Shown piece after piece: positions 1 to 7,505 of a stretch of DNA of 16,485 nt. The notes under the pieces are model-generated. The model saw nothing but the letters and a program-made list of their open reading frames with translations. It searched no databases and was not told where the DNA came from. Made by a program: the position numbers and the translations under genes. Source of the DNA: Pseudomonadota bacterium (GTDB taxonomy: Bacteria > Pseudomonadota > Alphaproteobacteria > Sphingomonadales > Sphingomonadaceae); contig JAEWCW010000012.1 of the NCBI GenBank assembly GCA_023390415.1, positions 1 through 16,485 of the forward strand. The letters run 5' to 3'. The first letter of the stretch is position 1; each line of letters begins with the position of its first letter.

Positions 1-383
1 CTGCAGCACCGGTCGCCGCGGCCGCCGAGCCCCTCCAGCCCGCGCAGCCGCAGATCCGCTCGATCGGCCCCGGCGGCTTCCTTCGTCAGGGCCCGGGCGA
101 CCAGCAGGCGCCGATCCCGCCGGCGCCGCCGCGCCGCCTGGTCCCGGCCAAGCCGAGCCCGGAGATCGCCGACAAGACCAGCCTGCTCGATCTCAACGAG
201 CGCATCTGCAAATGGCCGATCGGCCATCCCGGCGAGCCGGACTTCCATTTCTGCGGCAAGGCCTCCAACCCGGGCTTTCCTTATTGCGTCGAGCATTGCG
301 GGGTCGCCTACCAAGCGCAGCTCCCGCGCCGCGACCGCCGGCCGCCGCCGCCCCTCCCCTTCGGCGGCCCGCGGGTCCGCTGA
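1..383 (+). CDS. gcrA: GcrA-family cell cycle regulator, 3' part
   Basis: The reading frame enters from the left edge (first full codon at 3) and stops with TGA at 381-383, so the N-terminus is missing. An Ala/Pro-rich linker is followed by a conserved C-terminal block containing LLDLNERICKWPIGHPGEP and then FCGKASNPGFPYCVEHC. This Cys/His-rich block is the hallmark C-terminal region of GcrA proteins. In Caulobacter, GcrA works with sigma-70 at promoters carrying CcrM-methylated GANTC sites and drives S-phase genes; that role is family knowledge. The N-terminal helix-turn-helix lies outside the window. The tail after the block is short and basic/proline-rich, ending GGPRVR. The identification rests only on the C-terminal block, but that block is distinctive. 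Confidence 0.88.
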   Translation, partial: AAPVAAAAEPLQPAQPQIRSIGPGGFLRQGPGDQQAPIPPAPPRRLVPAKPSPEIADKTSLLDLNERICKWPIGHPGEPDFHFCGKASNPGFPYCVEHCGVAYQAQLPRRDRRPPPPLPFGGPRVR

Positions 384-512
384 TCCTCGGTGACGGCGCA
401 AAGCTGAATCCCCCGCCGCAGCTTCCGAGCGAAGTCCAAATCGGACCGAGTTGACGTTTGGGACTGTCGCCGGCCGTGCCATCCTCCGACGCGGACCACG
501 CAGGGGGCGGCG

Positions 513-1163
513 ATGGCGGAGCAGGACGGCGGCGCGACCGAGAGCGGGACCACCGACAAGGGCAGCGAGAAAAAACCCTCGCCTCCCGGCGCCTTCGAGA
601 AAAGGTTCGAATCCTTCCTATTCGGAACCCGATGGATCGCCGCGCCCATCTATCTGGGCCTCGCCTTCGGCCTGGTGATGCTGCTGAGCGTGTTCCTCAA
701 GGAGCTGAGGGGCGAAGTCTCGAAGCTGCCGAATCTCGACTCTCACCAGGCGATCATCGCCGTCCTGGGCTTCATCGACATCGCGCTCGTCACCAATCTT
801 CTGTTGATGGTGATCTTCGTCGGCTACGAGCATTTCGTCTCGAAGCTCGACATCGAGGGCAAGGATCTCGAGCCGGATCGCCAGGTCTGGATCGCGCGGG
901 AGAGCTTCGCGGGCCTGAAGCTCAAGCTCTTCGCGTCGATCATCGGAATCACCGGAATCGAGCTGCTCAAGGCATTCATGCAAATCAGGAAATCAGGGGT
1001 CCAAGCACTCAACCCGACTGAGATCAGTTGGCTGATCGGGATCCACATCACCTTCCTGTTCACCGCCCTGATCTCCGCAATTGCCGACCGCCTCTCGCCC
1101 AAGGTCGCCGACGAGGATTTGGCGGAATCGGCCGACTCGGCGCCGGTCGCCAAGGCGCGCTAG
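513..1163 (+). CDS. UPF0114 (YqhA-like) inner membrane protein
   Basis: A 216-residue protein with four clear hydrophobic segments at about residues 41-62, 79-105, 137-157 and 170-192. A hydrophilic N-terminal tail of about 30 residues precedes them and an acidic tail follows. The stretch GYEHFVSKLDIEGKDL after the second segment matches the conserved loop of the UPF0114/TIGR00645 family (E. coli YqhA). The function of the family is not established; an integral inner-membrane location is certain from the sequence. The ATG at 513 is preceded by a purine-rich AGGGGG ribosome site. The gene follows gcrA in the same direction after 129 bp, so it may have its own promoter. TTGACG lies at 452-457, but I see no convincing -10 element after it. 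Confidence 0.88.
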   Translation: MAEQDGGATESGTTDKGSEKKPSPPGAFEKRFESFLFGTRWIAAPIYLGLAFGLVMLLSVFLKELRGEVSKLPNLDSHQAIIAVLGFIDIALVTNLLLMVIFVGYEHFVSKLDIEGKDLEPDRQVWIARESFAGLKLKLFASIIGITGIELLKAFMQIRKSGVQALNPTEISWLIGIHITFLFTALISAIADRLSPKVADEDLAESADSAPVAKAR

Positions 1164-1297
1164 ACTCCGTCCGCCAAACCGATCTGGATCAATTCGATTT
1201 GCCGGAACGGGGGGCCGGCGGCGGCGTTGACCAGTGACCGGGACGGATCGCCAAGCGGCTGATCCGGCACGACGAATCGGGAGCTTACGACCAAATA

Positions 1298-1471
1298 ATG
1301 TCCACCGACGAACTGGATTATTACGAACGGCGCGCGGAAGACCATATCGAGGCCGCGCAGCAGGCCCAGCATGCCCATGTGGTGAAGGCGCATTACGAGC
1401 TCGCCTCCGCTTATCTCGACCGGATCCACGGCGACGAACCCCGGTCCGATCCCAATTTCCTCGAACGCTGA
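1298..1471 (+). CDS. Small hypothetical protein, 57 aa
   Basis: ATG at 1298-1300, TGA at 1469-1471. The protein starts MSTDELDYYERRAEDHIEAA, is rich in Ala, Glu and His, and looks helical through most of its length, with a polar end (DEPRSDPNFLER). It resembles small uncharacterised sphingomonad proteins, but I cannot assign a function. A GGGAG sequence lies about 14 bases before the start, which is distant for a ribosome site. The gene is closed by the strong hairpin at 1480-1505, and codon third positions are GC-rich like neighbouring genes; both support it being real. It is not obviously co-transcribed with the UPF0114 gene, 134 bp upstream. Confidence 0.6.
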   Translation: MSTDELDYYERRAEDHIEAAQQAQHAHVVKAHYELASAYLDRIHGDEPRSDPNFLER

Positions 1472-1479
1472 ATCAAGAC

Positions 1480-1505
1480 GGCCCCCCGGCACATGCCGGG
1501 GGGCC
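1480..1505. terminator. Perfect 12-bp hairpin between convergent genes
   Basis: Arms at 1480-1491 and 1494-1505 are perfect reverse complements around a 2-base centre (in practice a larger loop with the inner pairs open). It lies between the stop of the 57-aa gene (+) and the stop of hsp20 (-), so it can serve both directions. No T-run follows on either strand, so it is a GC-only hairpin rather than a classical intrinsic terminator. Confidence 0.6.
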
Positions 1506-1531
1506 GCAGGGCATTGGAAAGGGCGCGCGCC

Positions 1532-2023
1532 TTAGGCCGCGTCGCGCCCCTCGTGATTGTCGTTGTGGCCGCCGTCGCCGAGCTGCTGCGGCTGCTCGGC
1601 CGGCGCGCTCTCGATCGCGACCTTGCGCGGCTTCATCTCGTCCGGGATCTCGCGGACGAGGTCGATGGCGAGCAGGCCGTCGCGAAGGTCCGCGCGCTTC
1701 ACCTGGACGTAGTCGGCGAGGCCGAAGCGCCGCTCGAAGGCGCGGGTGGCGATTCCGCGATGGATATAGTCGCGCTCGTCCTCCTCGCGCCTGCGGCCGG
1801 AGACGACCAGCAGGTTCTGCTGGGCGATGATCTCGATCTCGTCGGCGCCGAAGCCGGCGACGGCGAGCGTGATCCGATATTCGTCGTCGCTCACCCGGAC
1901 GAGATCGAACGGCGGATAATTGTCCGCCTGGCCGAGCGGGCCGCCGCTTTCGAGCAGGTCGAACAAGCGGTCGAAGCCGACGGTGGAGCGGCGATAGGGC
2001 GAGAAATCGAAATTGGTCCTCAT
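1532..2023 (-). CDS. Hsp20/IbpA small heat-shock chaperone
   Basis: A 163-residue alpha-crystallin-type small heat-shock protein. The N-terminus (MRTNFDFSPYRRSTVGFDRLFDLL) is typical of IbpA-class proteins. The alpha-crystallin domain spans about residues 35-135, with YPPFDLVRVSDDEYRITLAVAG and, near its end, GLLAIDLVREIPDEMKPRK, which carries the region where the conserved oligomerisation motif lies. Such proteins hold unfolding polypeptides in a refoldable state for ClpB/DnaK. The C-terminus is longer and more His/Asp-rich than in IbpA. Regulation is visible upstream: a sigma-32 promoter at 2109-2139 and a ROSE-like leader at 2024-2100. The start codon at 2021-2023 has a strong GGAGGA ribosome site that the leader can sequester. 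Confidence 0.93.
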   Translation of the reverse strand: MRTNFDFSPYRRSTVGFDRLFDLLESGGPLGQADNYPPFDLVRVSDDEYRITLAVAGFGADEIEIIAQQNLLVVSGRRREEDERDYIHRGIATRAFERRFGLADYVQVKRADLRDGLLAIDLVREIPDEMKPRKVAIESAPAEQPQQLGDGGHNDNHEGRDAA

Positions 2024-2100
2024 GACAATCCTCCATCAAGAGCAATCGCAACGAGGGGGCGCCGACGCCCGGCGCCCGCCACCGGGCCCGAACAGGCGCC
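2024..2100 (-). promoter_or_regulatory. ROSE-like RNA thermometer in the hsp20 leader
   Basis: Read on the minus strand, the leader ends TTGCTCTTGATGGAGGATTG just before the ATG. The TTGCT (2041-2045) faces the GGAGGAT ribosome site (2028-2034) across a short loop. The pairing gives C-G, U-A, C-G, then a G.G opposition, U-A and U.U, the pattern described for the temperature-labile hairpin of ROSE elements. Upstream there is a stable 7-bp hairpin (arms 2057-2063 and 2071-2077). ROSE elements are known in rhizobial and other proteobacterial small heat-shock genes. The structure was judged by eye, not folded. Confidence 0.72.
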
Positions 2101-2108
2101 CGGCACAG

Positions 2109-2139
2109 CCTATATGGTTCGCCTCAGTGGGATTTCAAG
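2109..2139 (-). promoter_or_regulatory. Sigma-32 (RpoH) heat-shock promoter of hsp20
   Basis: On the minus strand, CTTGAAA (2133-2139) is followed after 15 bases by CCATATAGG (2109-2117). This is a close match to the RpoH consensus CTTGAAA and CCCATNTA. Transcription would start near 2100, giving a leader of about 77 bases that contains the thermometer. Confidence 0.8.
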
Positions 2140-2152
2140 GCCATCTGGTTCG

Positions 2153-2578
2153 TCAGCAGACCGGGCAGCGCTCCGCGCCTTCTGTGGCAGCATAGGAGCG
2201 GCGGACGATCTCCTCGAGCACCGCCAGATCCACGTCGGCAAGCTTGTTGAGGTACAGGCACGCCTTGGAGCGCTTGTGCTTGCCGAGCCGTTCGAGCAGT
2301 CCCCCATATTCCGGAAAGCCGCCGACATAGAGGACGAGGTTTGCCGCGCGCGGGGAGAAGCCGACCCGGCAGGAATCGCCCTCGTGCCCGCTGTCGTAGC
2401 GATAATGATAGGCGCCGAAGCCGATGATGGTCGGCCCCCACATCGTCGCGGGCTCGCCGGTCACCCGCTCCATCATCTCGCGCAGCACCAGCGCATCCGC
2501 GCGCCGCACCGGCTTCTCGACCGCCGCGATGAAGTCGCCGACGTCGACCCCGGTCGCCCTGGTCTTGGTCTCGGCCAT
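2153..2578 (-). CDS. DUF1801 domain protein
   Basis: A 141-residue soluble protein matching the DUF1801 (YdhG-like) family. DFIAAVEKPVRRADALVLREMMERVTGEPATMWGPTIIGFG near the N-terminus is the family signature, followed by FSPRAANLVLYVGGF and the HKRSKACLYLNKLADVDLAVLEEIVRRSY C-terminal helix region. The family is widespread and of unknown biochemical role. A good ribosome site (AAAGGGGA) sits 8 bases before the ATG at 2576-2578. The gene ends 13 bases before the -35 of the hsp20 promoter, in the same direction, so hsp20 could also receive read-through transcription. The protein ends in two cysteines (CPVC), of unknown significance. Confidence 0.85.
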   Translation of the reverse strand: MAETKTRATGVDVGDFIAAVEKPVRRADALVLREMMERVTGEPATMWGPTIIGFGAYHYRYDSGHEGDSCRVGFSPRAANLVLYVGGFPEYGGLLERLGKHKRSKACLYLNKLADVDLAVLEEIVRRSYAATEGAERCPVC

Positions 2579-2930
2579 GTCGCGTCCCCTTTCGCGGGCC
2601 GCAGCCTAGCGCGCCGTGCCCGCCGCGTCAGCGCCGTTCGTCATCGGACCGTTTCGCTCGGATCCGGCACCGCGGCCCGAAGAGTAGGCCGGGAGCCCAA
2701 GAATGATACCGTAATATCACCGGGCCGTGTAGCGCCCTCTTGAAGTCAGAAGCCGGTGCGGCGGTTCAGAATCAAGTTTCGCTGCGGCGGGACTCAATCC
2801 TCGAACGGATGTTCCTTGTCGCTGGGGAGCCTGCCGTACCTTTCGCGGCCGGCCCACCCGTCCTTCGTAAATCCTTGTTGCATCCATATTCCCTACCGCC
2901 ATTATGACCCGCTCAACGTGAGGGGGTGTA
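2579..2930. other. Divergent intergenic region, 352 bp
   Basis: This lies between the divergent DUF1801 and DUF3857 genes and must hold promoters for both. Only one plausible element was seen, the rightward promoter at 2878-2905. The frame that is open from 2756 runs out of phase into the next gene and is not believed. No RNA gene or repeat was recognised. Confidence 0.5.
2878..2905 (+). promoter_or_regulatory. Candidate promoter of the DUF3857 gene
   Basis: TTGCAT (2878-2883) and CATTAT (2900-2905) are separated by 16 bases, which fits a moderate sigma-70 promoter starting near 2912. The gene begins at 2931 after a GAGGGGG ribosome site. Match quality is moderate. Confidence 0.4.
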
Positions 2931-4996
2931 ATGCGTATCGGCGTTTCTTTGTTGGTCACGGCCCTGGCCGTGGCCGCCGGACCGGCTTTGGCCAACAACA
3001 ATCAGGTGCTGCGCGGGCCGGTGCCGAGCTGGGTCGTCGCTTCCGAGCTTCTGCCGGTGCCCGAGGGCGCGACCGGGCTGGTTTATGTTCGCCGCCAGGA
3101 AAGGTTGGTCCATTTCGACGCGCGCGGCCTCGCCAGTTATTTCGCCTATCGGATGCGGATCCTCCATCCCAACGCGCTGCAGCTCGGCAATTTGCAGGTC
3201 GCGTGGAATCCGGCTGACGGCGCCCCCACGGTCCATGCCATTCGCGTCCACCGCGGCGACCAGGTGATCGACGTACTCGAAACCGCGTCGTTCGAGATCC
3301 TGCGCCGGGAGGGACAGCTCGAAGCTGCGAGCCTCGACGGCGTCCTCACCGCCGTCCTTCGGATCCCCGACCTGCGCGTCGGCGACGAGGTCGAGGTCGC
3401 ACTGACCACGCGCGAAGCCGATCCGACCCTTGGCGGCAATGATGCGGGGCAGATCGGGCTCTCGCCCGAGCCGCCGCCCGGACGCTATCGGATCGGGCTG
3501 AGCTGGGAGGCCGGGCACGAACCTCGCCTGCAGATGACGCCCGACATGAGCGCTGCAGCGGTCCGGCGGAGCGGGGGAATCACCTTCGATTTCGACGACC
3601 CCACCCCCGTGACGCCGCCCAACGACGCGCCTCCGCGCTACCGCTGGCAGCGCATGGTGGAATATAGCGACTATCCGGACTGGGCGGCGATCTCGCGGCA
3701 TTTCGCGCCACTTTATGCGGCCGCTGCGCGGCTCGATCCGGAGTCGCCGGTCAAGCAGGAGGCGCGCCGGATCGCCGCCGCGCATTCGGATCCGCTGGAG
3801 CGCGCGCGGGCGGCGCTGCGGCTGGTCCAGCAGCAGGTGCGCTATGTCTATGTCGGCCTCGACGGCGGCAATTACACGCCGGCCACGGCCGACCAGACCT
3901 GGCAGCGGCGCTACGGCGACTGCAAGGGAAAGACCGCCCTCCTGCTCGCCTTGCTCGGCGAATTGGGAATCGTCGGCGAGCCCGTCCTGGTCAACAACAA
4001 TGGCGGCGACGACGGGCTCGACGAGCGGCTTCCCAATCCCGGCATGTTCGATCATGTCCTCGTCCGCGCGCATATCGGCGGCGCCGATTATTGGCTGGAC
4101 GGGACGCTTCCGCCGGTCGCGGCGCCGAGCCTCGAGCCGGTCATCGGCTATCGCTGGACCCTGCCGATCACCGCCCAGGGCAGCTCGATCGCGCGGCGGG
4201 ACTGGACGCCCGACGAGACTCCCGGCGAACTGTCGCTCTACGAGATCGATGCCGTGCCGGCTTCGATCAGCCCGCGCGGATCACGACGACGGTGATCGCC
4301 CGCGGAATCGCCGGGCTTCAGCAGCATTCCGAATTGTCCGGGCTGACCCAGGCCCAGCTGCTCAACGGCGTCCGCCAGCACATGACCGGCGACATCTGGC
4401 AGACCATCGACAATGTCGAATGGCGCTATGACGAGCGCGCGCGCGCCAGCATCCTGACGATCAGCGGCACCGGGCTGGTGGCCTGGGAGGACGACGGCGA
4501 CGGCGCGAAGTCGCTCACCCTTCCCGGCGGCGGCTTCAATCCGCCGCAGCGGCGCATCCGTCCGCCCGAGCAGAATCAGAGCCTGCCTTATTACAACGAG
4601 CCGGTCTTCTCCTGCCACGTCACCACCGTCCGCCTGCCCGGCTCGACCCGGCCGAACCAATGGTCGTTCAATTCGAGCTTCGAGACGCGGATCTTCGGCC
4701 GGACCTATTACCGCGCCTTCGACCTTCGCGACCAGGCCATCCGGATGGTCCGTGGTACGCGCATCGAGGTCCGCGAGTTCGACGCCGGCGCTGCGAGCCG
4801 CGACAATGGCCGGATCGCCCGCTTCGACAATTCGATGGCGCAGATCTACTTCGATCCGCGCCCGCGGCGGGAGGCCTCGGCCGCGGCGGCGCGGGTCCCG
4901 GCGACGTTCGAGATCGACTGGACGGCCGACCGCGTCCCCTGCCTACCGGCGTCGGCCGGCGGGTCGGGTCCGCGCGTGGTCGCGGACCGGGACTAG
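2931..4996 (+). pseudogene. DUF3857 + transglutaminase-like exported protein, one frameshift
   Basis: The first frame (2931-4295, 454 codons) has a signal peptide (residues 1-21, MRIGVSLLVTALAVAAGPALA), a DUF3857 domain (about 45-220) and a transglutaminase-like core with an intact Cys-His-Asp set: Cys331 in YGDCKGKT, His375 in FDHVLV and Asp390 in WLDGT. The frame then runs out at 4295. The C-terminal domain continues in the -1 frame, recognisable from GFDQPARITTTVIARG onward to TAG at 4994-4996. Joining the two restores about 688 residues. The junction is near 4250-4262, where one base seems missing. No slippery heptamer was seen, so this is a mutation or a sequencing error rather than programmed shifting. 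Family members are periplasmic, often linked to cell-envelope functions, but the substrate is unknown. Confidence 0.85.
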
Positions 4997-4998
4997 GC

Positions 4999-6378
4999 TC
5001 AGAGCTGCGACACCCGCACCGGCTGCCGCGGACGCCCGAGCATCAGCTCGGTCATCGCCCAGACGAGCGCGTCGGCGCGATCGGGCGAGCCCCGGGGCCC
5101 CGCATAGCCGCCGCGGGTCATCGCGCAGAGCTCGTCCTCGAGCTCCGGGAATCGGCCCGCGAACAGGGCAGTCCCTTTCTCGAACAGCATCGCCACCGGC
5201 TCGGCGCGGTCGCCCTTGCCGAAGCGCGCATGGACCGGCCGCACCGGCAGCGCCGGGTCCGCGGTCTTGAGCACGGCCATGGGCATCTCGCCGCCCTGGT
5301 TGCTCTCGACGACGACGCAGCCCGCCCCCCAGCCTTCCGCCGCCGCCACCACCTTCGCCGCCCACCCCTCCGGCGACAGCCCGCGCACCGAATGATCCCC
5401 GATCACATAGCCGATCCCGTCGAACCCCAGCCCGGACGCCACGATCCCGCAGGCATCGCCCTCGGCCGTCGCCGGCGGATCCACCCCGATCACGATCCGC
5501 CTGAACCCACCCCTCTCCCCCTCGGGGGAGAGGCCGGGAGAGGGGGAGTCGCAGCGGCACCGCTCGATCAGCACCCGGGTCCACAGCGCCCCTTCCGCCT
5601 CCTCGATCAGCACGCCGTCCAACTCCTCGCGCCCCTTGCGCGTCCCCCGATATTCCGCCTCCATCCGCGCCACGAAGGCCGGCGGCAAATGAGGATTGTC
5701 GGCGGTCCGCCCCCGCGTCACCAGGCTCGTCGAGAGCAGCCGCTTGAGCAAAGGCAGCGCCTTCGGGGTCGTCGTCACCAGCACGCGCACCCCGGCCCCC
5801 TCGCCCCCCAGCCTCAGCCCGAGCCGCAGATTGTCCCAGGTCTCCTCCGGCCAGCGCCATTTGGCGATCTCGTCGCACCAGGCGAGATGATGTTCCGGCC
5901 CGCGCAGTTTCTCGGGGCAGGCGCCCGAATAGAGGAAGGCCTCCGCGCCGGAGGGGAAGCGCAGGATCCCGTCCGTCTTGTTGAAGCTCGGCCGCTCGCC
6001 GGTCCGCGCCACTGCAAGCAGGCCGCTGCGCCCGGTCACCATCACATTCACCGCATCCTCGATCGTCGCGCCGACCAGGGCGATCCGCAGCTGCGCGCCC
6101 CCGGCCGCCCCCGCCTCCCGCGCGAGCCCGCTCACCCACTCCGCCCCGGCCCGGGTCTTGCCGAAGCCCCGCCCGGTCATCATCAGCCAGACGGAGGGAT
6201 CCTCGGTCGCGACCGCGGCCGAGGGAGGAAGCTGCCCGTCATGCGCCCAGGCCGGCCAGAATTCGTCGAGCGTGCGCTTCTCGGGCATGGTCAGCCGCCG
6301 CACTACCCAGGCGCGTTCGTCGGCCGGCCGCCCCGCGAGCCGCTCGATCGTCCGCCGCAGCGCCTTCTCGTCCCGGGT
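4999..6378 (-). CDS. Terminase large subunit (phage/GTA type)
   Basis: The gene runs from a GTG at 6379-6381 to 4999; 6378 is given as the end here because the GTG overlaps the TGA of the small-subunit gene (GTGA). The 460-residue protein has a packaging ATPase with a Walker A-like TGRGFGKT at 69-76, Walker B LAWCDE at 166-171 and a TTTP coupling motif at 203-206. An RNase H-like nuclease follows with Asp301 (IGVDPPAT), Glu359 (VVVESNQGG) and Asp434/Asp437 (SPDRADALVWA). It resembles the terminase of Rhodobacter-type gene transfer agents and related prophages. Residues 277-292 (SPSPGLSPEGERGG) are encoded by a palindromic repeat inserted in frame between ATPase and nuclease. The gene faces the DUF3857 gene with 2 bp between stops; no portal, capsid or tail gene follows. 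Confidence 0.9.
   Translation of the reverse strand, partial: TRDEKALRRTIERLAGRPADERAWVVRRLTMPEKRTLDEFWPAWAHDGQLPPSAAVATEDPSVWLMMTGRGFGKTRAGAEWVSGLAREAGAAGGAQLRIALVGATIEDAVNVMVTGRSGLLAVARTGERPSFNKTDGILRFPSGAEAFLYSGACPEKLRGPEHHLAWCDEIAKWRWPEETWDNLRLGLRLGGEGAGVRVLVTTTPKALPLLKRLLSTSLVTRGRTADNPHLPPAFVARMEAEYRGTRKGREELDGVLIEEAEGALWTRVLIERCRCDSPSPGLSPEGERGGFRRIVIGVDPPATAEGDACGIVASGLGFDGIGYVIGDHSVRGLSPEGWAAKVVAAAEGWGAGCVVVESNQGGEMPMAVLKTADPALPVRPVHARFGKGDRAEPVAMLFEKGTALFAGRFPELEDELCAMTRGGYAGPRGSPDRADALVWAMTELMLGRPRQPVRVSQL
5508..5553. repeat. Palindromic element inserted in frame in the terminase gene
   Basis: Perfect 10-bp arms at 5512-5521 and 5524-5533 are followed by a partial third copy of the GGGAGAGGGGG motif. 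Elements of this type (CCCTCTCCC...GGGAGAGG) are common in sphingomonad intergenic regions. Here it is read through as SPSPGLSPEGERGG at the linker between the two terminase domains. Confidence 0.7.
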
Positions 6379-7076
6379 CACCCGCCGGGGTGCCCGGCTC
6401 TTTCCCCTTCTTGCGCGCCAGCGGGCGCCCGCAATTGTAACCCGCGCTCATCCTGCGGAGCTGCCGAGCCTCCCGCCCCCGCTAGCGCTGAGCCTGTCGA
6501 AGCGCGGTCCGCCCCGGCTAGCGCTGAGCCTGTCGAAGCGCCCTCCCCCGCAAGCGCAGCCACCGCAGCCCGAGTCTCCAGCTTCCGCGCCTGGTCCCGC
6601 CGCGGCCGCAGCCGCCGGTCGAGCAGGTCGAGCTTGGCGAGGATCGATTCGTTCAGCTCCTTCTCGCTCGCCCGTTTCGGCTCGTAGCCGGCGCGGCCGG
6701 TGCGCTGGCCCGGCGGCGCGCGGCGCAGCCGGAGCAGGTGGAGCGCCACGTTCGGGTCCATCGTCTCCGGCCCGGGCACGTCGGTGTCGCCGGGCTGGTA
6801 GGCCTTGCCGGTCGTCGCATAGTCGATCGCCATCGCCTCGAGCACCTCGTAGCCGGCCTCGATCGCCTCGATCACCTGCTGCCGGAACGCCGGATCGCGC
6901 CGCCGATGATAATTGACCGTCACCGTGGTCACCCCCGCCGCAGCTGCCGCCCGCGACAGATTGGCGCAGCCGGCAAGCTGATCGAGCACGATCTGCCTTT
7001 TCGCCTCGGTGAACCCGTCCTTCCGAGGCTTGCGCGCCTGGATTCGGCGGCCGTTGCCGGATGAGATTGTGTCCAT
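6378..7076 (-). CDS. Terminase small subunit-like, HTH protein
   Basis: A 232-residue protein when started at the ATG at 7074-7076 (MDTISSGNGRR). It has an N-terminal helix-turn-helix region (TEAKRQIVLDQLAGCANLSRAAAAAGVTTVTVNYHRR, about residues 20-60), as expected for the DNA-recognising small subunit of a packaging terminase. The gene overlaps the large subunit by GTGA, indicating translational coupling. An in-frame ATG at 7113-7115 would add 13 residues. I prefer 7076 because a TTGACA at 7127-7132 puts the likely transcription start downstream of the longer start. The C-terminal third is low in conservation and carries two copies of ASTGSALAGA encoded by the 36-bp repeat at 6481-6541. An exact DNA site is unknown, and the assignment relies on the neighbour gene. 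Confidence 0.7.
   Translation of the reverse strand: MDTISSGNGRRIQARKPRKDGFTEAKRQIVLDQLAGCANLSRAAAAAGVTTVTVNYHRRRDPAFRQQVIEAIEAGYEVLEAMAIDYATTGKAYQPGDTDVPGPETMDPNVALHLLRLRRAPPGQRTGRAGYEPKRASEKELNESILAKLDLLDRRLRPRRDQARKLETRAAVAALAGEGASTGSALAGADRASTGSALAGAGGSAAPQDERGLQLRAPAGAQEGERAGHPGG
6481..6541. repeat. Two copies of a GCTGAGCCTGTCGAAG element in frame
   Basis: The 25-base sequence at 6481-6505 is repeated identically at 6517-6541, with a 36-base period. Its core, AGCGCTGAGCCTGTCGAAGC, is a repeat widespread in proteobacterial intergenic DNA, with a short inverted end repeat (GCGCT/AGCGC). Because 36 is a multiple of three the coding frame of the terminase small subunit is kept (ASTGSALAGA twice). 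Confidence 0.75.
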
Positions 7077-7103
7077 GTCGCGCCCGCCGATGAGGTGGGG
7101 GAC

Positions 7104-7132
7104 GCCGTACCTCATTTGTTCGCGAATGTCAA
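7104..7132 (-). promoter_or_regulatory. Possible promoter of the terminase pair
   Basis: On the minus strand, a perfect -35 TTGACA (7127-7132) is followed after 17 bases by TACGGC (7104-7109), a weak -10. If used, transcription would start inside the longer reading frame, favouring the start at 7076. Confidence 0.3.
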
Positions 7133-7334
7133 GCTATGAACCATATCGGTTCCTCTTGTTCTTCGAGCCCTCCCAACCGCTTGAGACTCGTCACTCAGCT
7201 CGCGCAGGCGACCTGGGCATTCCCAAGGCATCGGGGAGAGGGCGTGCGTGCGAGGGTATGGTGACCGCGTCGATCCATCGGCCGGCCAGGAAAGCGAGTA
7301 TCCACAGCTTTTTCGCTACCACCGCGAAACGAAC

Positions 7335-7362
7335 TTGACCCACCGCAGCAGGTTCTTATGAT
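7335..7362 (+). promoter_or_regulatory. Sigma-70 promoter ahead of the repeat/RT region
   Basis: TTGACC (7335-7340) and TATGAT (7357-7362) are separated by 16 bases. The predicted start is near 7369, which is within a few bases of the left edge of repeat copy A at 7372. This is one of the best sigma-70 matches in the window. Confidence 0.6.
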
Positions 7363-7371
7363 GTTCCGCGT

Positions 7372-7505
7372 TGACCTTGGCGGTGAGCGCGGCAGGCGGG
7401 GTGACCGTCGGGACCGTGCGCAACTGCTACGGCGAGGCCGCGGCTCAGGTCGTGACTTCGTTTGTGCGGCACGGGCCGAAAGGATCCGCCGCGAGGATCA
7501 GCGCC
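7372..7505 (+). repeat. 134-bp direct repeat, copy A
   Basis: This copy is identical to 7744-7877 except for T at 7384 where copy B has G at 7756. The copies are offset by 372 bp. The sequences diverge immediately on both sides of the repeat. Confidence 0.95.

Noticed and set aside
2756..3217. 153-codon forward frame before the DUF3857 gene
   Set aside because: Most of it overlaps the signal peptide and DUF3857 region in another frame, and it has no recognisable features.
4245..4300. Programmed -1 frameshift in the DUF3857 gene
   Set aside because: No X XXY YYZ slippery sequence or downstream pseudoknot was seen, and the family is normally encoded in one frame.
4660..6687. 675-codon forward frame antisense to terL
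   Set aside because: It is a shadow of high GC third positions on the opposite strand: His/Pro/Arg-rich with no domain.
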